DNA from: CAVVMA01 sp963788205
GTDB lineage: Bacteria > Desulfobacterota > Binatia > Binatales > Binataceae
Direction of reading: 5' to 3'
DNA length: 64,000 bases
Assembly (NCBI GenBank): GCA_963788205.1
Contig: CAWBGG010000007.1
Span: 806,001-870,000, forward strand
A model generated the notes under the pieces. That model did no database searches. It saw only the letters and a list, made by a program, of their open reading frames with translations, and had not been told where the DNA came from. The translations under genes and the position numbers were made by a program. This document shows, piece after piece, positions 24,922-33,896 of the stretch (the first letter of the stretch is position 1; each line of letters starts with the position of its first letter).

Positions 24922-26166
24922 ATGCGACGGCCAAGGGAAACTATATCGGCGGGCGAGGCGCGGCGGATTGCGCTGGCTGCGCAGGGGTTTGGCGATGGGC
25001 ACCCATCTTCACGGCCTGACCGCAGGCACCTGCGTCGCGTTCTGGCGCGAATCGGGGTGCTGCAAATCGACTCGGTCAACGTCCTGGTCCGATCGCATTA
25101 CTTGCCGCTGTTTTCGCGGCTTGGTCCGTACCCATCAAGGATGCTCGATAGCGCGGCCTATGGCTCACTCTCGACTCGAAACCTGTTCGAATACTGGGGG
25201 CACATGGCGTCGTTGCTGCCGATGGAGTTTCATCCGTTGTTGCGATGGCGCATGGCCGCGTTTGAGCGGATGGAACGGGGCCACGGCGCGATCAGGAGAT
25301 TACGTAAGCGTCGTCCCGGCTTCGTGGAGTCGGTGATGAACGAGGTTGCAGACAGGGGACCGATCAGCGCGGGCGAGCTCAGCGACGGCGGTCGGGCGCG
25401 GGGCGGATGGTGGGGATGGAGTGACGGCAAGATCGCGCTGGAGTGGCTGTTCGCTGCCGGCAAGGTCTGCACTGCCACGCGCCGCGGCTTCGAGCGCCTG
25501 TACGACTTGCCCGAGAGAGTTTTGCCGCGCAACATCCTCGCCGCGCGTACGCCTGACCGGGAAGACGCCCAACGCGCACTGCTAAGTATCGCCGCGCGCG
25601 CGATGGGCGTCGCGACCGAAAGAGATCTTTGCGATTACTTTCGTATCGGGTTGCAGCCCGGCAAACGACGCATCGCAGAGCTGGTCGAATCCGGCGAGCT
25701 GATTCCGGTCAAAGTCGAAGGCTGGACAACGGCGGCATTCGTCGAGCGGCATGCGCGATGGCCGCGCAAGTTGCACGCGCAGGCGTTGCTGTCACCCTTC
25801 GACTCGCTGATCTGGGAACGGTCGCGCACGGAGCGAGTGTTTGATTTCCACTACCGGATCGGGATTTACACACCGTCGGCACAGCGCCAGCACGGCTACT
25901 ATGTGCTGCCGTTTCTGCTCGGCGACCGGCTCGTCGCGCGAGTCGATTTGAAGTCCGACCGTGCCACCCGGACCCTCCGAGTGCTCGCCGCATACGCGGA
26001 GCCTTCGGCTAAGACTGCCACCGTAGCTGAAGCCGACGTAGCCGAAGCAATGATGAGGGAGCTTCAGGCCCTGGCGTCGTGGTTGGGTCTGGAGCAGCTA
26101 GCTGTGACTCGACGCGGCAACCTTGCGCCGCGACTTCGATCGCTCAAGGTGGTCTCGACCCGGTAG
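24922..26166 (+). CDS. YcaQ/AlkX-type DNA glycosylase (winged-helix HTH_42)
   Basis: A 414-residue protein of the HTH_42 family that includes Escherichia coli YcaQ and the bacterial AlkZ glycosylases. These unhook interstrand crosslinks or remove alkylated bases. The QxD catalytic motif is present in VLQIDSVNVLVRSHYLPLFSRLG (near residues 47-49). The three winged-helix repeats typical of the family follow, with HAQALLSPFDSLIWERSRTERVFDF and YYVLPFLLGDRLVARVDLK in the conserved C-terminal region. It acts on DNA in the cytoplasm. It is transcribed alone, just outside the tRNA-associated segments. Confidence 0.9.
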   Translation: MRRPRETISAGEARRIALAAQGFGDGHPSSRPDRRHLRRVLARIGVLQIDSVNVLVRSHYLPLFSRLGPYPSRMLDSAAYGSLSTRNLFEYWGHMASLLPMEFHPLLRWRMAAFERMERGHGAIRRLRKRRPGFVESVMNEVADRGPISAGELSDGGRARGGWWGWSDGKIALEWLFAAGKVCTATRRGFERLYDLPERVLPRNILAARTPDREDAQRALLSIAARAMGVATERDLCDYFRIGLQPGKRRIAELVESGELIPVKVEGWTTAAFVERHARWPRKLHAQALLSPFDSLIWERSRTERVFDFHYRIGIYTPSAQRQHGYYVLPFLLGDRLVARVDLKSDRATRTLRVLAAYAEPSAKTATVAEADVAEAMMRELQALASWLGLEQLAVTRRGNLAPRLRSLKVVSTR

Positions 26167-26218
26167 CTATTTGGTCAGCCCTTTTATTTTATGCGGTTTG
26201 ATCTGCGATGCCGAATCG

Positions 26219-27106
26219 TCAACCAGGCGTTCGAAGCCCGATCACGCCTTTGGAGACCGCGGCCCCACCCCGGTCGTTGAGCACTTCGAAATGGATGTCG
26301 TCACCGCCGCCAGACGTCTCGCGCGAAAGAATGCGTATCGTTATGTCCGAAGGCAATGGGACCATCGCTCTGAAGCTTCCCGAAATCGATGCTACACGGA
26401 TGGGATCGCCGTTCGCTTCCATCACCACAACGTGAGAGACCGCCAGCGCAAGCGTAGCGGTGCCGTGGAGGATGAGACCGGGTAACCCGGCGGCTTGCGC
26501 GACGTTCAGGTCGGTGTGAATCGGGTTAAAGATCCGCGCGCATTCGGTATAGATGTGCGCCAGGCCGGCGCGGAGATGCACTACTTTCGTCGAGCGGGGC
26601 CGGGAAGCCGGAATCGTTGATGTCGGAGCCGCCGGGACATCTTCGAGCGGCCGGTCGGGACCGTCTACCTCAACGCCGCGGTAAAGCGACCCGTACCACG
26701 AAGAGCAAACCATCGCGCCGCGTTCGTCTGTAGTGTCCAGGCGGATTACTTCGTAGGCGCCCGACCTGCGCCGTTCCACGGCGACAATCTTGCCGCGAGT
26801 CTCCAGACGCTGCGGAGGACGAATCGGCCGATGCAGCACCAGATCATGCGTCGCGTGAACCCCGCGCATCGCCTCCTCGGGACGGAGGGTTCCACCGAGC
26901 ATTCGCCCTTTCGTCGCGACGATCACCGGCCATTCGAAGCACACGGAGAAAAGCGGGTGCGCCAGGAATCGCGCAGTGTCGCGCGTGTCCATGTAGCAGG
27001 GAAGCGGGTCGTCCAGCGCGGCCGCGAAGGCCATCGACCAGCGCGGTTCCACTTCGACTACGGCCACTTCGGAGCAAGTGCCGACCAGCGACGATGAGAG
27101 GGGCAT
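26219..27106 (-). CDS. MaoC-family acyl dehydratase, two hot-dog domains
   Basis: A 295-residue protein. An N-terminal FAS1-type dehydratase half (about residues 10-140) precedes a C-terminal MaoC half. The latter carries the hydratase motif with Asn and His in ECARIFNPIHTDLNVAQAAGLPGLILHGTATLALAV. Such proteins hydrate enoyl-CoA or dehydrate 3-hydroxyacyl-CoA. Together with the acyl-CoA dehydrogenase at 31785 it suggests fatty- or aromatic-acid catabolism, but the genes are not adjacent. The start at 27106 follows GAGGAG by six bases. Convergent with the glycosylase gene. Confidence 0.88.
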   Translation of the reverse strand: MPLSSSLVGTCSEVAVVEVEPRWSMAFAAALDDPLPCYMDTRDTARFLAHPLFSVCFEWPVIVATKGRMLGGTLRPEEAMRGVHATHDLVLHRPIRPPQRLETRGKIVAVERRRSGAYEVIRLDTTDERGAMVCSSWYGSLYRGVEVDGPDRPLEDVPAAPTSTIPASRPRSTKVVHLRAGLAHIYTECARIFNPIHTDLNVAQAAGLPGLILHGTATLALAVSHVVVMEANGDPIRVASISGSFRAMVPLPSDITIRILSRETSGGGDDIHFEVLNDRGGAAVSKGVIGLRTPG

Positions 27107-27180
27107 GGCGTCTCCTCTACCTGTGTAATCCAACCGCAAGCAAACCCGCTAACCTTCCTGGCTGGCCGGCGCTTGACCGA

Positions 27181-27816
27181 TCAGACCAATTTCATTCCGA
27201 TGACGGCCTCCAGTTCGGCAATGGCTTGAGGTGCGCTTTCCACCTTGATGGTTGTCATGCCCATCGCGCGCGCTGGTTTGAGATTGCCACCGAGGTCGTC
27301 GAGCAAGACGCACGCGCCGGGCCTCACGGCGAGCTTCTCGCACATCATCGTGTAGATGCGCGGATCAGGCTTGCGGATGCCGGCTTTCGACGATTCGATC
27401 AGTTCGTCGAACAGTTCCATGATCTCGCGCGCGTAGAGCGCGCGGTCCGCGGCGGCGCCGCTGGCCGCATTCGACGGCATGTTGTTGGTGATGCAGCCAG
27501 TTTTGAACCTGGTCTTGACGCGGCGCAGCGCCTGGATCATCTCGGGCCGGAAATCGCCCGCCAGCAGCGGAAGCAGGTCGCGGCCTGGTATGTGATGGCC
27601 GAGCGCCTTGGCTTCCGCCGCGAAGGCTTGGTCAAAGCCCGTAAGGTCGAGCTCCGAGCGCTCGAACCTGGCCCAGGCATTGTTCTCATGATTGGTGGTA
27701 TTGATCTTACGGATAACACCAACCGGAATGCCCTTTTCGCGCTCGTAGCGCGCGAAGGCCTCGAACGGCGAGGTCGTGAACACGCCGCCGAAATCCCATA
27801 TCACAGCTTCGATCAT
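27181..27816 (-). CDS. HAD-IA family hydrolase
   Basis: A 211-residue haloacid-dehalogenase-type hydrolase. Motif I is DFGGVF (Asp8), motif II TNN in GCITNNMP, motif III Lys near SSKAGIRKPDPRIY and motif IV LLDDLGGNLKPARAMGM. It resembles the acyl-CoA dehydrogenase-associated or epoxide-hydrolase N-terminal phosphatase group. Substrate unknown; cytoplasmic. It lies on the same strand as the MaoC gene, 74 bp upstream of it, and the two may be co-transcribed. Confidence 0.88.
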   Translation of the reverse strand: MIEAVIWDFGGVFTTSPFEAFARYEREKGIPVGVIRKINTTNHENNAWARFERSELDLTGFDQAFAAEAKALGHHIPGRDLLPLLAGDFRPEMIQALRRVKTRFKTGCITNNMPSNAASGAAADRALYAREIMELFDELIESSKAGIRKPDPRIYTMMCEKLAVRPGACVLLDDLGGNLKPARAMGMTTIKVESAPQAIAELEAVIGMKLV

Positions 27817-27915
27817 GTTATTCGCGCCGCGCTACCAAGACGCCGGCGCGCTCCGCCGGCCACTATGCCATGGTACCACCTGCCATGCCCAATACGATCG
27901 CATCCCCCAGAAAGC

Positions 27916-27947
27916 GAAGCGGCGGGCGCCAGAGCGTCCGCCGCTTC
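27916..27947 (-). terminator. Terminator hairpin after glnA
   Basis: GAAGCGGCGG (27916-27925) and CCGCCGCTTC (27938-27947) form a 10-bp stem, extendable by three more pairs with one wobble. On the minus strand it is followed by GCTTTCT. It begins 27 bp after the glnA stop. Confidence 0.7.
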
Positions 27948-27973
27948 ATGACTTGGCCGCGCTTGATGCGCGA

Positions 27974-29386
27974 TTACGCGTCGAAGTACAGCGCGAACTC
28001 GTACGGATGGGGCCGCAGCCGGACCTGACTTACTTCCTTGTTCATCTTGTAGTCGATCCAGGTCTCGATCACATCTTCGGTGAACACGTCACCCTTGAGC
28101 AGGTACTCGTGGTCGCGCTTCAGATTGTCCAGCGCTTCGTCGAGCGAGGCCGGCATGCTCGGCACTTCCGCCAACTCGGCCGGCGTCAGCGCATAGATGT
28201 CCTTGTCAAGCGGCTGGCCGGGATCGAGCTTGCGCTGGATTCCGTCCAGGCCTGCCATCAGCATCGCCGAGAACGCCAGATACGGATTGCAGGTCGGATC
28301 GGGGAACCGAATCTCCACGCGCTTGGCCTTGGGCGACGGCGAGTACATCGGGATACGCGCGGCCGCCGAACGGTTGCGGCTGGAGTAAGCCAGGTTGATC
28401 GGCGCCTCGAAGCCCGGCACCAGCCGCCGGTAGGAATTCGTGCCCGGATTGGTGAAAGCCGCGATCGAGCGCGCGTGCTGGAGCACGCCGGCGATGTAAT
28501 GCATCCCGAGCTCGGAGAAGCCGGCGTAGCCGTTGCCCGCGAACAGCGGCGTGTCGCCCTTCCAGATGCTCTGATGGCAATGCATCCCGGAGCCGTTGTC
28601 GCCGAAGATCGGCTTGGGCATGAAGGTCACCGTCATGCCGTGACGGACCGCGACATTGCGGCAGATGTACTTGTACCACATCATCCAATCGCTCATCTTG
28701 GTCAGCGTCTGGAAGCGCATGTCGATTTCGGCCTGACCGGCGGTCGCGACCTCATGATGCTGCTTCTCGACGGTGATCCCGACCTCTTCCATCGTGCGGA
28801 CCATCTCGGTACGGATGTCCTGCAGGCTGTCGTTGGGCGGGACCGGAAAGTAGCCTTCCTTGTAACGTGGCTTGTAGCCGAGGTTGACGCCTTCCTTGCC
28901 GCTGTTCCAGAAGCCTTCGTCCGAATTGATGTAGAAGTAGCTCGAATGCTGATTAGTATCGTAGCGGACGCCGTTGAAGATGAAGAACTCGGGCTCGGGG
29001 CCGAAATAGACCGCGTCGCCGATGCCGGTCGATTTCAGGTGCGCCTCGGCCTTGCGCGCGATGTTGCGCGGGTCGCGGCTGTAATCGGCGCGCGTAATCG
29101 GATCCTGGATGTTGCAGGTCAACGAGAGCGTGGGCTCCTTGCAGAAGGGATCCAGCACCGCGGTGTCGGGATCGGGAATCACCAGCATGTCGCTGGCGTC
29201 GATCGCCTGCCATCCGCGTATCGAGGAGCCGTCGAAACCGAGCCCGTCCTGGAACGGCCCTTCGTCCTTGAACTCGCTGATCGGCGAGCTGAAATGCTGC
29301 CATTGGCCCAGCAGGTCGACGAATTTTATATCGACCATCACCACGCCCTTATCCTTGATCATTTGAAGGACTTGCTTGGGAGTCAT
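27974..29386 (-). CDS. glnA: Glutamine synthetase type I
   Basis: A 470-residue class I glutamine synthetase of normal length, making glutamine from glutamate, ammonia and ATP as a dodecamer. Recognisable motifs are FDGSSIRGW near residue 50, the metal-site segment around EIDMRF, the ATP motif KPIFGDNGSGMHCHQS and the catalytic loop NSYRRLVPGFEAP. Tyr398 in DKDIYALTPAE is the adenylylation target, which fits the presence of glnE at 7059. AAGGAGG lies 11 bases before the ATG. A porin gene precedes it on the same strand but is separated by its own terminator. Confidence 0.97.
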   Translation of the reverse strand: MTPKQVLQMIKDKGVVMVDIKFVDLLGQWQHFSSPISEFKDEGPFQDGLGFDGSSIRGWQAIDASDMLVIPDPDTAVLDPFCKEPTLSLTCNIQDPITRADYSRDPRNIARKAEAHLKSTGIGDAVYFGPEPEFFIFNGVRYDTNQHSSYFYINSDEGFWNSGKEGVNLGYKPRYKEGYFPVPPNDSLQDIRTEMVRTMEEVGITVEKQHHEVATAGQAEIDMRFQTLTKMSDWMMWYKYICRNVAVRHGMTVTFMPKPIFGDNGSGMHCHQSIWKGDTPLFAGNGYAGFSELGMHYIAGVLQHARSIAAFTNPGTNSYRRLVPGFEAPINLAYSSRNRSAAARIPMYSPSPKAKRVEIRFPDPTCNPYLAFSAMLMAGLDGIQRKLDPGQPLDKDIYALTPAELAEVPSMPASLDEALDNLKRDHEYLLKGDVFTEDVIETWIDYKMNKEVSQVRLRPHPYEFALYFDA

Positions 29387-29499
29387 TGCAACCGTAAGCC
29401 TCCTTGCCGCTTTGCGGGGCGGCGTCCCGCGCTCAGTAAACTTCGGCCCTGATGATTCATCGCTGTCGCGAACCGGTTCGGGCAGCAGATTCGTATCGC

Positions 29500-29528
29500 A
29501 ATTTCGCTGGTGTCGCGCATGCTGTCAA
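29500..29528 (-). promoter_or_regulatory. Candidate glnA promoter
   Basis: On the minus strand TTGACA (29528-29523) is followed after 17 bp by GAAATT (29505-29500), leaving a leader of about 105 bases. The -35 is perfect, the -10 weak. I see no clear sigma54 GG-N10-GC element here. Confidence 0.35.
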
Positions 29529-29737
29529 GCCAAATGCGTCAGCACTTTGTGCCAAGAAAAAAAGTTCCGGCGCGCCGCCTCTCCAGTGGGCGCGTGCCGC
29601 CTATTTGCCGGGCAATCGCCCGAGCCGGAGCCCGTCAATCATTGCAAATTGAAACGAACTCTCGCTGTCGCGTAACCATAATGCAAGAGAGATGCACATC
29701 AGCGCGAAACCGCGAGAGGCGGGCTTCGCCAAAAGAA

Positions 29738-29763
29738 GCGGCGGACCCACCCGGGTCCGCCGC
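29738..29763 (-). terminator. Terminator hairpin after the porin gene
   Basis: GCGGCGGACCC and GGGTCCGCCGC form a perfect 11-bp stem with a four-base loop. On the minus strand it is followed by TTCTTTT. It lies 26 bp after the porin stop and separates porin transcription from glnA. Confidence 0.8.
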
Positions 29764-29788
29764 GCATGCGTATCGTTTCCGGATCGCC

Positions 29789-31276
29789 TCAGAATGCGTA
29801 GATCATCGCGCCACTCAGAGTGTCCTGACCGTCCCACAGATGCTGTTGACCGGTACTCGGATTGACGAAGTCATTGTTCCCGAAGTCCGGACTGCTCGAT
29901 TGGTCGTGGCGATATTCAGCACGGAGCAACAGTCCCGTGACGCCCGGCACCTTGTACGAAATGGTCCCGGTGGCCTCGTACAAGGTCTTCGATGTGAACC
30001 CGCCATTGACATTCTCGCCCGAGCGCACGCCATCCTGGTCCTTGAAGAATTCACCGCGGCCGGCAAATTCCCACGCGTTCCAGTCATAGACTATGTACTG
30101 CGCCGCCCCTTGCCATGATGCGCTGTGCCCGTCGGGGGTCACCTTGCCGTCCTGCGAGCCGTACAGATACTCGGTCACCAGCGTCGTGTTCGGGATGAAC
30201 GAGGGCTTCCAGGTGAAGATCGGATCGCCCGCGTACAGCGTCGAGTTCGAATGGGGCGCGTTGCCCGGCGCCTGGGAGCCGATGATCCCGTTCACTGCCA
30301 GCGAGACCGATTTGTCCTTGTTGTTCAGCGTGATCTCGCCTTCGCCGGTCGGGCCGCCGTTGTTCTCGGCCGCCGGATCATCCCATCCATTGTTGGCGCC
30401 GGCGGTTACAGAGAAGTAGTCGTTGAAGGTGTAGGAGCCCCGGATTCCGGTATGGGTCAGCGGCTCGCCCAAGGTGAAGAGCAGGCTGCGAGACTCCTCA
30501 TAGTTCTGGCTCTGGTAGGTGGGTATTATCTCCGCGCCCAACAGCGTGACGAAACGCCCCGCTTGCAGGCTGAGTCCGGAACCAATCGGCGCAGTGTAGG
30601 TCAGGTAATACTGCGTAGGGTCGAACCAGTTCCCGGCGGGTCCGTTGCCGGGCGCAAAGATCGTATAGTGTGTGCTGTTCGAGATCGAGTTGGCGACCTG
30701 CCCGACGTTGAGGTCGGTCACGAAACCAACCGTACCGTCCTTCTCAATATGCAAGTTGCCCTGCGTGAGCTGGAATCCGTTCTCGTCCCATGCATGGGTG
30801 TAGTTGTAGTTGAAATTGGGCTGGTTGAAGTTGTGCTCGTAGCCCGCGTCGACCAAGCCGTGGATGCTGACGCCCAGGTTGTCGGAGATGCTCTTCTGGG
30901 TTGCAGCCAGATTTGCCTCGAGTGCGCCAACATGTTGGCCGATCGTCGACGGAGTGGCGCTGGCCTGCGGGGCCGCGACCACCAGCTCCTTCTTGATCTC
31001 CTCAACCTCGCTGCCGGTAGCGCTTTGCGACTTGCGCAGGTTGTCGACGTCGCCGGTGAGCGCGTCAAGCCGGTCGCTCGCGCTAGGCGTCGCCGCCATC
31101 GGCATTGCGGCCGTGGGCGCCGCCGCCTTTTTTCTATGTCTGACCTTCTTGGGTGGGTCCGCACCTCCATCGTCAGCGGCTCGGACCCTGCTCGCTGCGC
31201 ATAATGCAAGCAACAGGGCCAAGCCGGCAGCCAGCCCGACGCGCCATCGTGTCCGCTGTGTAGTGTCTCTGGTCAC
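29789..31276 (-). CDS. OmpL-like beta-barrel porin (BBP2 family)
   Basis: A 495-residue secreted protein with a signal peptide (VGLAAGLALLLALCAASRVRA), a Lys-rich linker, a short coiled coil (DRLDALTGDVDNLRKSQS) and a long barrel domain. The barrel opens with SIHGLVDAGYEHNFNQPNFNYNYTH and ends in the terminal strand LSGAMIYAF with C-terminal Phe. This is the pattern of putative beta-barrel porin-2 proteins. It would allow diffusion of small solutes across the outer membrane. GTG 31276 is chosen because AAGGAGGTC sits just upstream. Its position upstream of glnA could mean a role in nitrogen-compound uptake, which is speculation. Confidence 0.85.
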   Translation of the reverse strand: MTRDTTQRTRWRVGLAAGLALLLALCAASRVRAADDGGADPPKKVRHRKKAAAPTAAMPMAATPSASDRLDALTGDVDNLRKSQSATGSEVEEIKKELVVAAPQASATPSTIGQHVGALEANLAATQKSISDNLGVSIHGLVDAGYEHNFNQPNFNYNYTHAWDENGFQLTQGNLHIEKDGTVGFVTDLNVGQVANSISNSTHYTIFAPGNGPAGNWFDPTQYYLTYTAPIGSGLSLQAGRFVTLLGAEIIPTYQSQNYEESRSLLFTLGEPLTHTGIRGSYTFNDYFSVTAGANNGWDDPAAENNGGPTGEGEITLNNKDKSVSLAVNGIIGSQAPGNAPHSNSTLYAGDPIFTWKPSFIPNTTLVTEYLYGSQDGKVTPDGHSASWQGAAQYIVYDWNAWEFAGRGEFFKDQDGVRSGENVNGGFTSKTLYEATGTISYKVPGVTGLLLRAEYRHDQSSSPDFGNNDFVNPSTGQQHLWDGQDTLSGAMIYAF

Positions 31277-31784
31277 ACGACCTCCTTCTTGCGGCCTCCC
31301 GCCGCGATGCAGTTGAATTCCCCCGATCTCGGCTGAGGCCGAGTCCGGTCCGACCGCTTCAAGATTCGTACCGAATCGTCTGAGCAGCATTGACGCTTAA
31401 AAGGGTAACGCCCGCATGAGGATCGGATACTATCGAGCCTCAAATGACGCCCGGCGAGGCGGCATCTGCCGTCGTTTTGTTCAGATTGAATGTGTTAGTA
31501 CCGGCAGGGCCGACTGCAAATTGCACGACCAGACAGAGCGGCCACGCTCCCCTGATCACAATCTCAGCGCGAGCCCAATCCAAATCTCTCCCCCAAAAAC
31601 CTGTCCAAAACCTGCCCGACGATGCGGTCAGCAAATCCGAGGCTTGCCTCCGCCCGTCCTCCACCACTACAGATGATCTGATTACCGATGATCTCAATAC
31701 CGACTCCGGGCCACTTTCTCAATAGGGTCGGAAATCGAAGTCAACAGGATCGCGCGGGGAGAACCCAATCAGGACAATGGCCAT
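31277..31784. other. Intergenic region between porin and acyl-CoA dehydrogenase genes
   Basis: About 500 bp between divergent genes, so it must hold both promoters. Small frames on both strands have no ribosome site or family resemblance. I see no RNA gene or clear repeat. Confidence 0.5.
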
Positions 31785-32951
31785 ATGGATTTTGAACTGA
31801 CCGCATCGCAGCAAGAGATCGTCCGGCAAGTGCGCACGCTGTGTGATCGCTTTCCCGACGAGTATTGGCGGCGCAAGGACGCCGCACGCGAATTTCCCCA
31901 CGACTTCTACGCCGCGGTCGCCGACGCCGGCTACCTGGGCGTCGCGATTCCGGAGCAATACGGCGGCAGCGGCTTGGGGATCACCGAAGCTGCGCTGGTG
32001 ATGCGCGAGATCGCCGCGTCGGGCGGCGCGATGAACGCGGCGAGCGCGGTCCATCTGTCGATCTTCGGCGTCAGCCCGCTGGTGTTTCACGGCACCGAGG
32101 AGCAGAAGCGCCGCTATCTGCCGAGCGTGGTCAAAGGCGAGCTTCACGTCGCCTTCGCCGTCACCGAGCCCGACGCCGGCAACGACATCACGCATATCAA
32201 GACCACCGCGCGGCGCGACGGCGACTACTACGCGATCAACGGCCGCAAGGTGTTCACCACCAAGGCCAAAGAGGCCAAGCGGATGCTGCTGCTGACGCGC
32301 ACCACGCCCTACGAGCAGGCCGCCAAGAAGACCGACGGGATGAGTTTGTTCTTCGCCGAGCTCGATCCCGCGGCGGTCGAGACCCGCGAGTTGGAAAAGC
32401 TCGGCCGCCACGCGGTCGACACCAACATGTTGTTCATCGACAACCTGCGCGTGCCGGCGACCGACCTGGTCGGCGGCGAAGGACGCGGCTTCCATTGCCT
32501 GCTCGACGGGCTCAATCCCGAACGGATTCTGGTCGCCGCCGAAGCCATCGGGCTGGGCCGCGCGGCGCTCAGCCGTGCGGTGCGCTATGCGAAGGAGCGG
32601 ATCGTCTTTGACCGGCCGATCGGAAAGAACCAGGCGATCGCGCATCCGCTGGCGGATTCCCACTCCAAACTGGAAGTCGCCGAACTGATGATGTTCAAGG
32701 CGGCCTGGCTGTTCGACCATCGCCAGCCCTGTGCCGCCGAGGCCAACATCGCCAAGCTGCGCGCCAGCGACGCCGGCTTCGAGGCCTGCGATCGCGCCGT
32801 GCAGACGCTCGGCGGCTACGGTTACATCCGCGATTACGACGTGGAGCGCTTCTTCAAGGAGTCGCGCCTGTTGAAGATCGCGCCGGTGTCGCAGGAGATG
32901 GTGCTCAACTCGATCAGCGAGCACGTGCTGGGCTTGCCGCGCTCGTACTGA
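31785..32951 (+). CDS. Acyl-CoA dehydrogenase
   Basis: A 388-residue flavoprotein of the acyl-CoA dehydrogenase family: helical N-domain, FAD-binding beta domain (AFAVTEPDAGNDITHIKTTA, YAINGRKVFTT) and C-terminal helical domain (GRAALSRAVRYAKERIVFDRPIGKNQAIAHPLAD, QTLGGYGYIRDYDVERFFKESR). The position of the catalytic Glu in medium-chain enzymes is Pro here (LKIAPVSQE). Glu246 in LNPERILVA lies where isovaleryl-CoA and long-chain dehydrogenases keep their base. This suggests a branched or long-chain substrate. The next gene follows after 5 bp on the same strand. Confidence 0.92.
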   Translation: MDFELTASQQEIVRQVRTLCDRFPDEYWRRKDAAREFPHDFYAAVADAGYLGVAIPEQYGGSGLGITEAALVMREIAASGGAMNAASAVHLSIFGVSPLVFHGTEEQKRRYLPSVVKGELHVAFAVTEPDAGNDITHIKTTARRDGDYYAINGRKVFTTKAKEAKRMLLLTRTTPYEQAAKKTDGMSLFFAELDPAAVETRELEKLGRHAVDTNMLFIDNLRVPATDLVGGEGRGFHCLLDGLNPERILVAAEAIGLGRAALSRAVRYAKERIVFDRPIGKNQAIAHPLADSHSKLEVAELMMFKAAWLFDHRQPCAAEANIAKLRASDAGFEACDRAVQTLGGYGYIRDYDVERFFKESRLLKIAPVSQEMVLNSISEHVLGLPRSY

Positions 32952-32956
32952 TTACG

Positions 32957-33352
32957 ATGGCGGCTCACACCGGACCCGCAGAGCCACGTCGCACGAGGCT
33001 GCGTTTCGGCCGCGCGTTGATTCTCGCCGGCGGGTTAGCCTTCGCGGCGCTGGTCTTCGCGCTGCTGGCGCGGGTGGAACCAATCAAGGTCGTCAGCAGC
33101 CGGCTTGCGCGCGCGGGAGACCAGGTCTCGGTCGAGGGCCTGCTCAGGAACAGTGGCCCCGACTCCGGCCCGATCAGTCTTGAAGTACGCTATTACGACA
33201 ACCAGGGCCGCGCGCTCGGCGAAGACCACGTGCCGCTGGACAGTCTGCGCAGTGGGGCGGAGGCCAGGTTCTCGAGTCCGGCCCGCCGGCTCGCGGACGT
33301 GCAGAGTTTTACGGTCTACGTTGACCGCGGGCGCAATCCCTACGGAAACTGA
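32957..33352 (+). CDS. Membrane-anchored FxLYD-like domain protein
   Basis: A 131-residue protein with an Arg-rich N-terminus, a single transmembrane helix (ALILAGGLAFAALVFALLA, about residues 20-38) and an external beta-sandwich (VSVEGLLRNSGPDSGPISLEVRYYDNQGRALGEDHVPLDSLRSG, ending AEARFSSPARRLADVQSFTVYVD). The pattern of a comparison-type strand followed by a FYDx turn resembles FxLYD domains. No enzyme motif is present. It follows the dehydrogenase by 5 bp and is probably in the same transcript, though a functional link is not evident. Confidence 0.7.
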   Translation: MAAHTGPAEPRRTRLRFGRALILAGGLAFAALVFALLARVEPIKVVSSRLARAGDQVSVEGLLRNSGPDSGPISLEVRYYDNQGRALGEDHVPLDSLRSGAEARFSSPARRLADVQSFTVYVDRGRNPYGN

Positions 33353-33896
33353 TCGCGGCCTGGACCCTTCCGCGCGCGCATTTATCCACAGCCGCGCCGG
33401 TTGGCATGGAGCCGCCCCATCCCCAGTTTATCCACAGACTGTCGGAACTCTTCCGGAGGGCGAATCTTGCGCCAATCTGGCGAAAAAGGCCCGGCCGGGA
33501 CCAGGGCAGCGCATCGGAATCCGGCTTGGCGAAGCTGAACATTTTGTCGTAGAATGACTCAATCAGGGCAAAAATCCGGGCCGAAATCGCCTTTCGGATC
33601 GGGCCGATTGCCCCGGCGCAGCATTACAAATCGGGATCCATCGCACTGCGGCGTGGAACCAATCGGTCGGGTTATCCGTTCAGTAGTTTACTTTTTGTAT
33701 GATCATCGGAACTTTCATTGCGGCCGGATTTCAGCGCCGGGGCGCCGGCGATTGGAAGCCCGGAATCTGTTGCCTTCATGTTGCCCCAATGCTACACGAT
33801 GTACGTAACGATAGTTCCGGCGCGCTGACGACACACCGCCCGGAAAATGCATTGACATGCGTACGTGCACCAAAGGGGCTTTAGGAGGGAACAACT
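33353..33896. other. Intergenic region with two perfect DnaA boxes
   Basis: TTATCCACA occurs at 33382-33390 and 33428-33436 in the same orientation, 46 bp apart. The rest of this 540-bp stretch has no supported gene. A TTGACA at about 33852 may be the -35 of the regulator at 33897. No dnaA, dnaN or other origin-linked gene is nearby, so I do not call an origin. Confidence 0.5.

Noticed and set aside
27776..29452. 558-codon open frame on the plus strand
   Set aside because: Antisense to glnA; no family resemblance and no ribosome site.
33353..33896. Replication origin
   Set aside because: Only two DnaA boxes, no clear AT-rich unwinding element, and no dnaA/dnaN/gidA-type neighbours.
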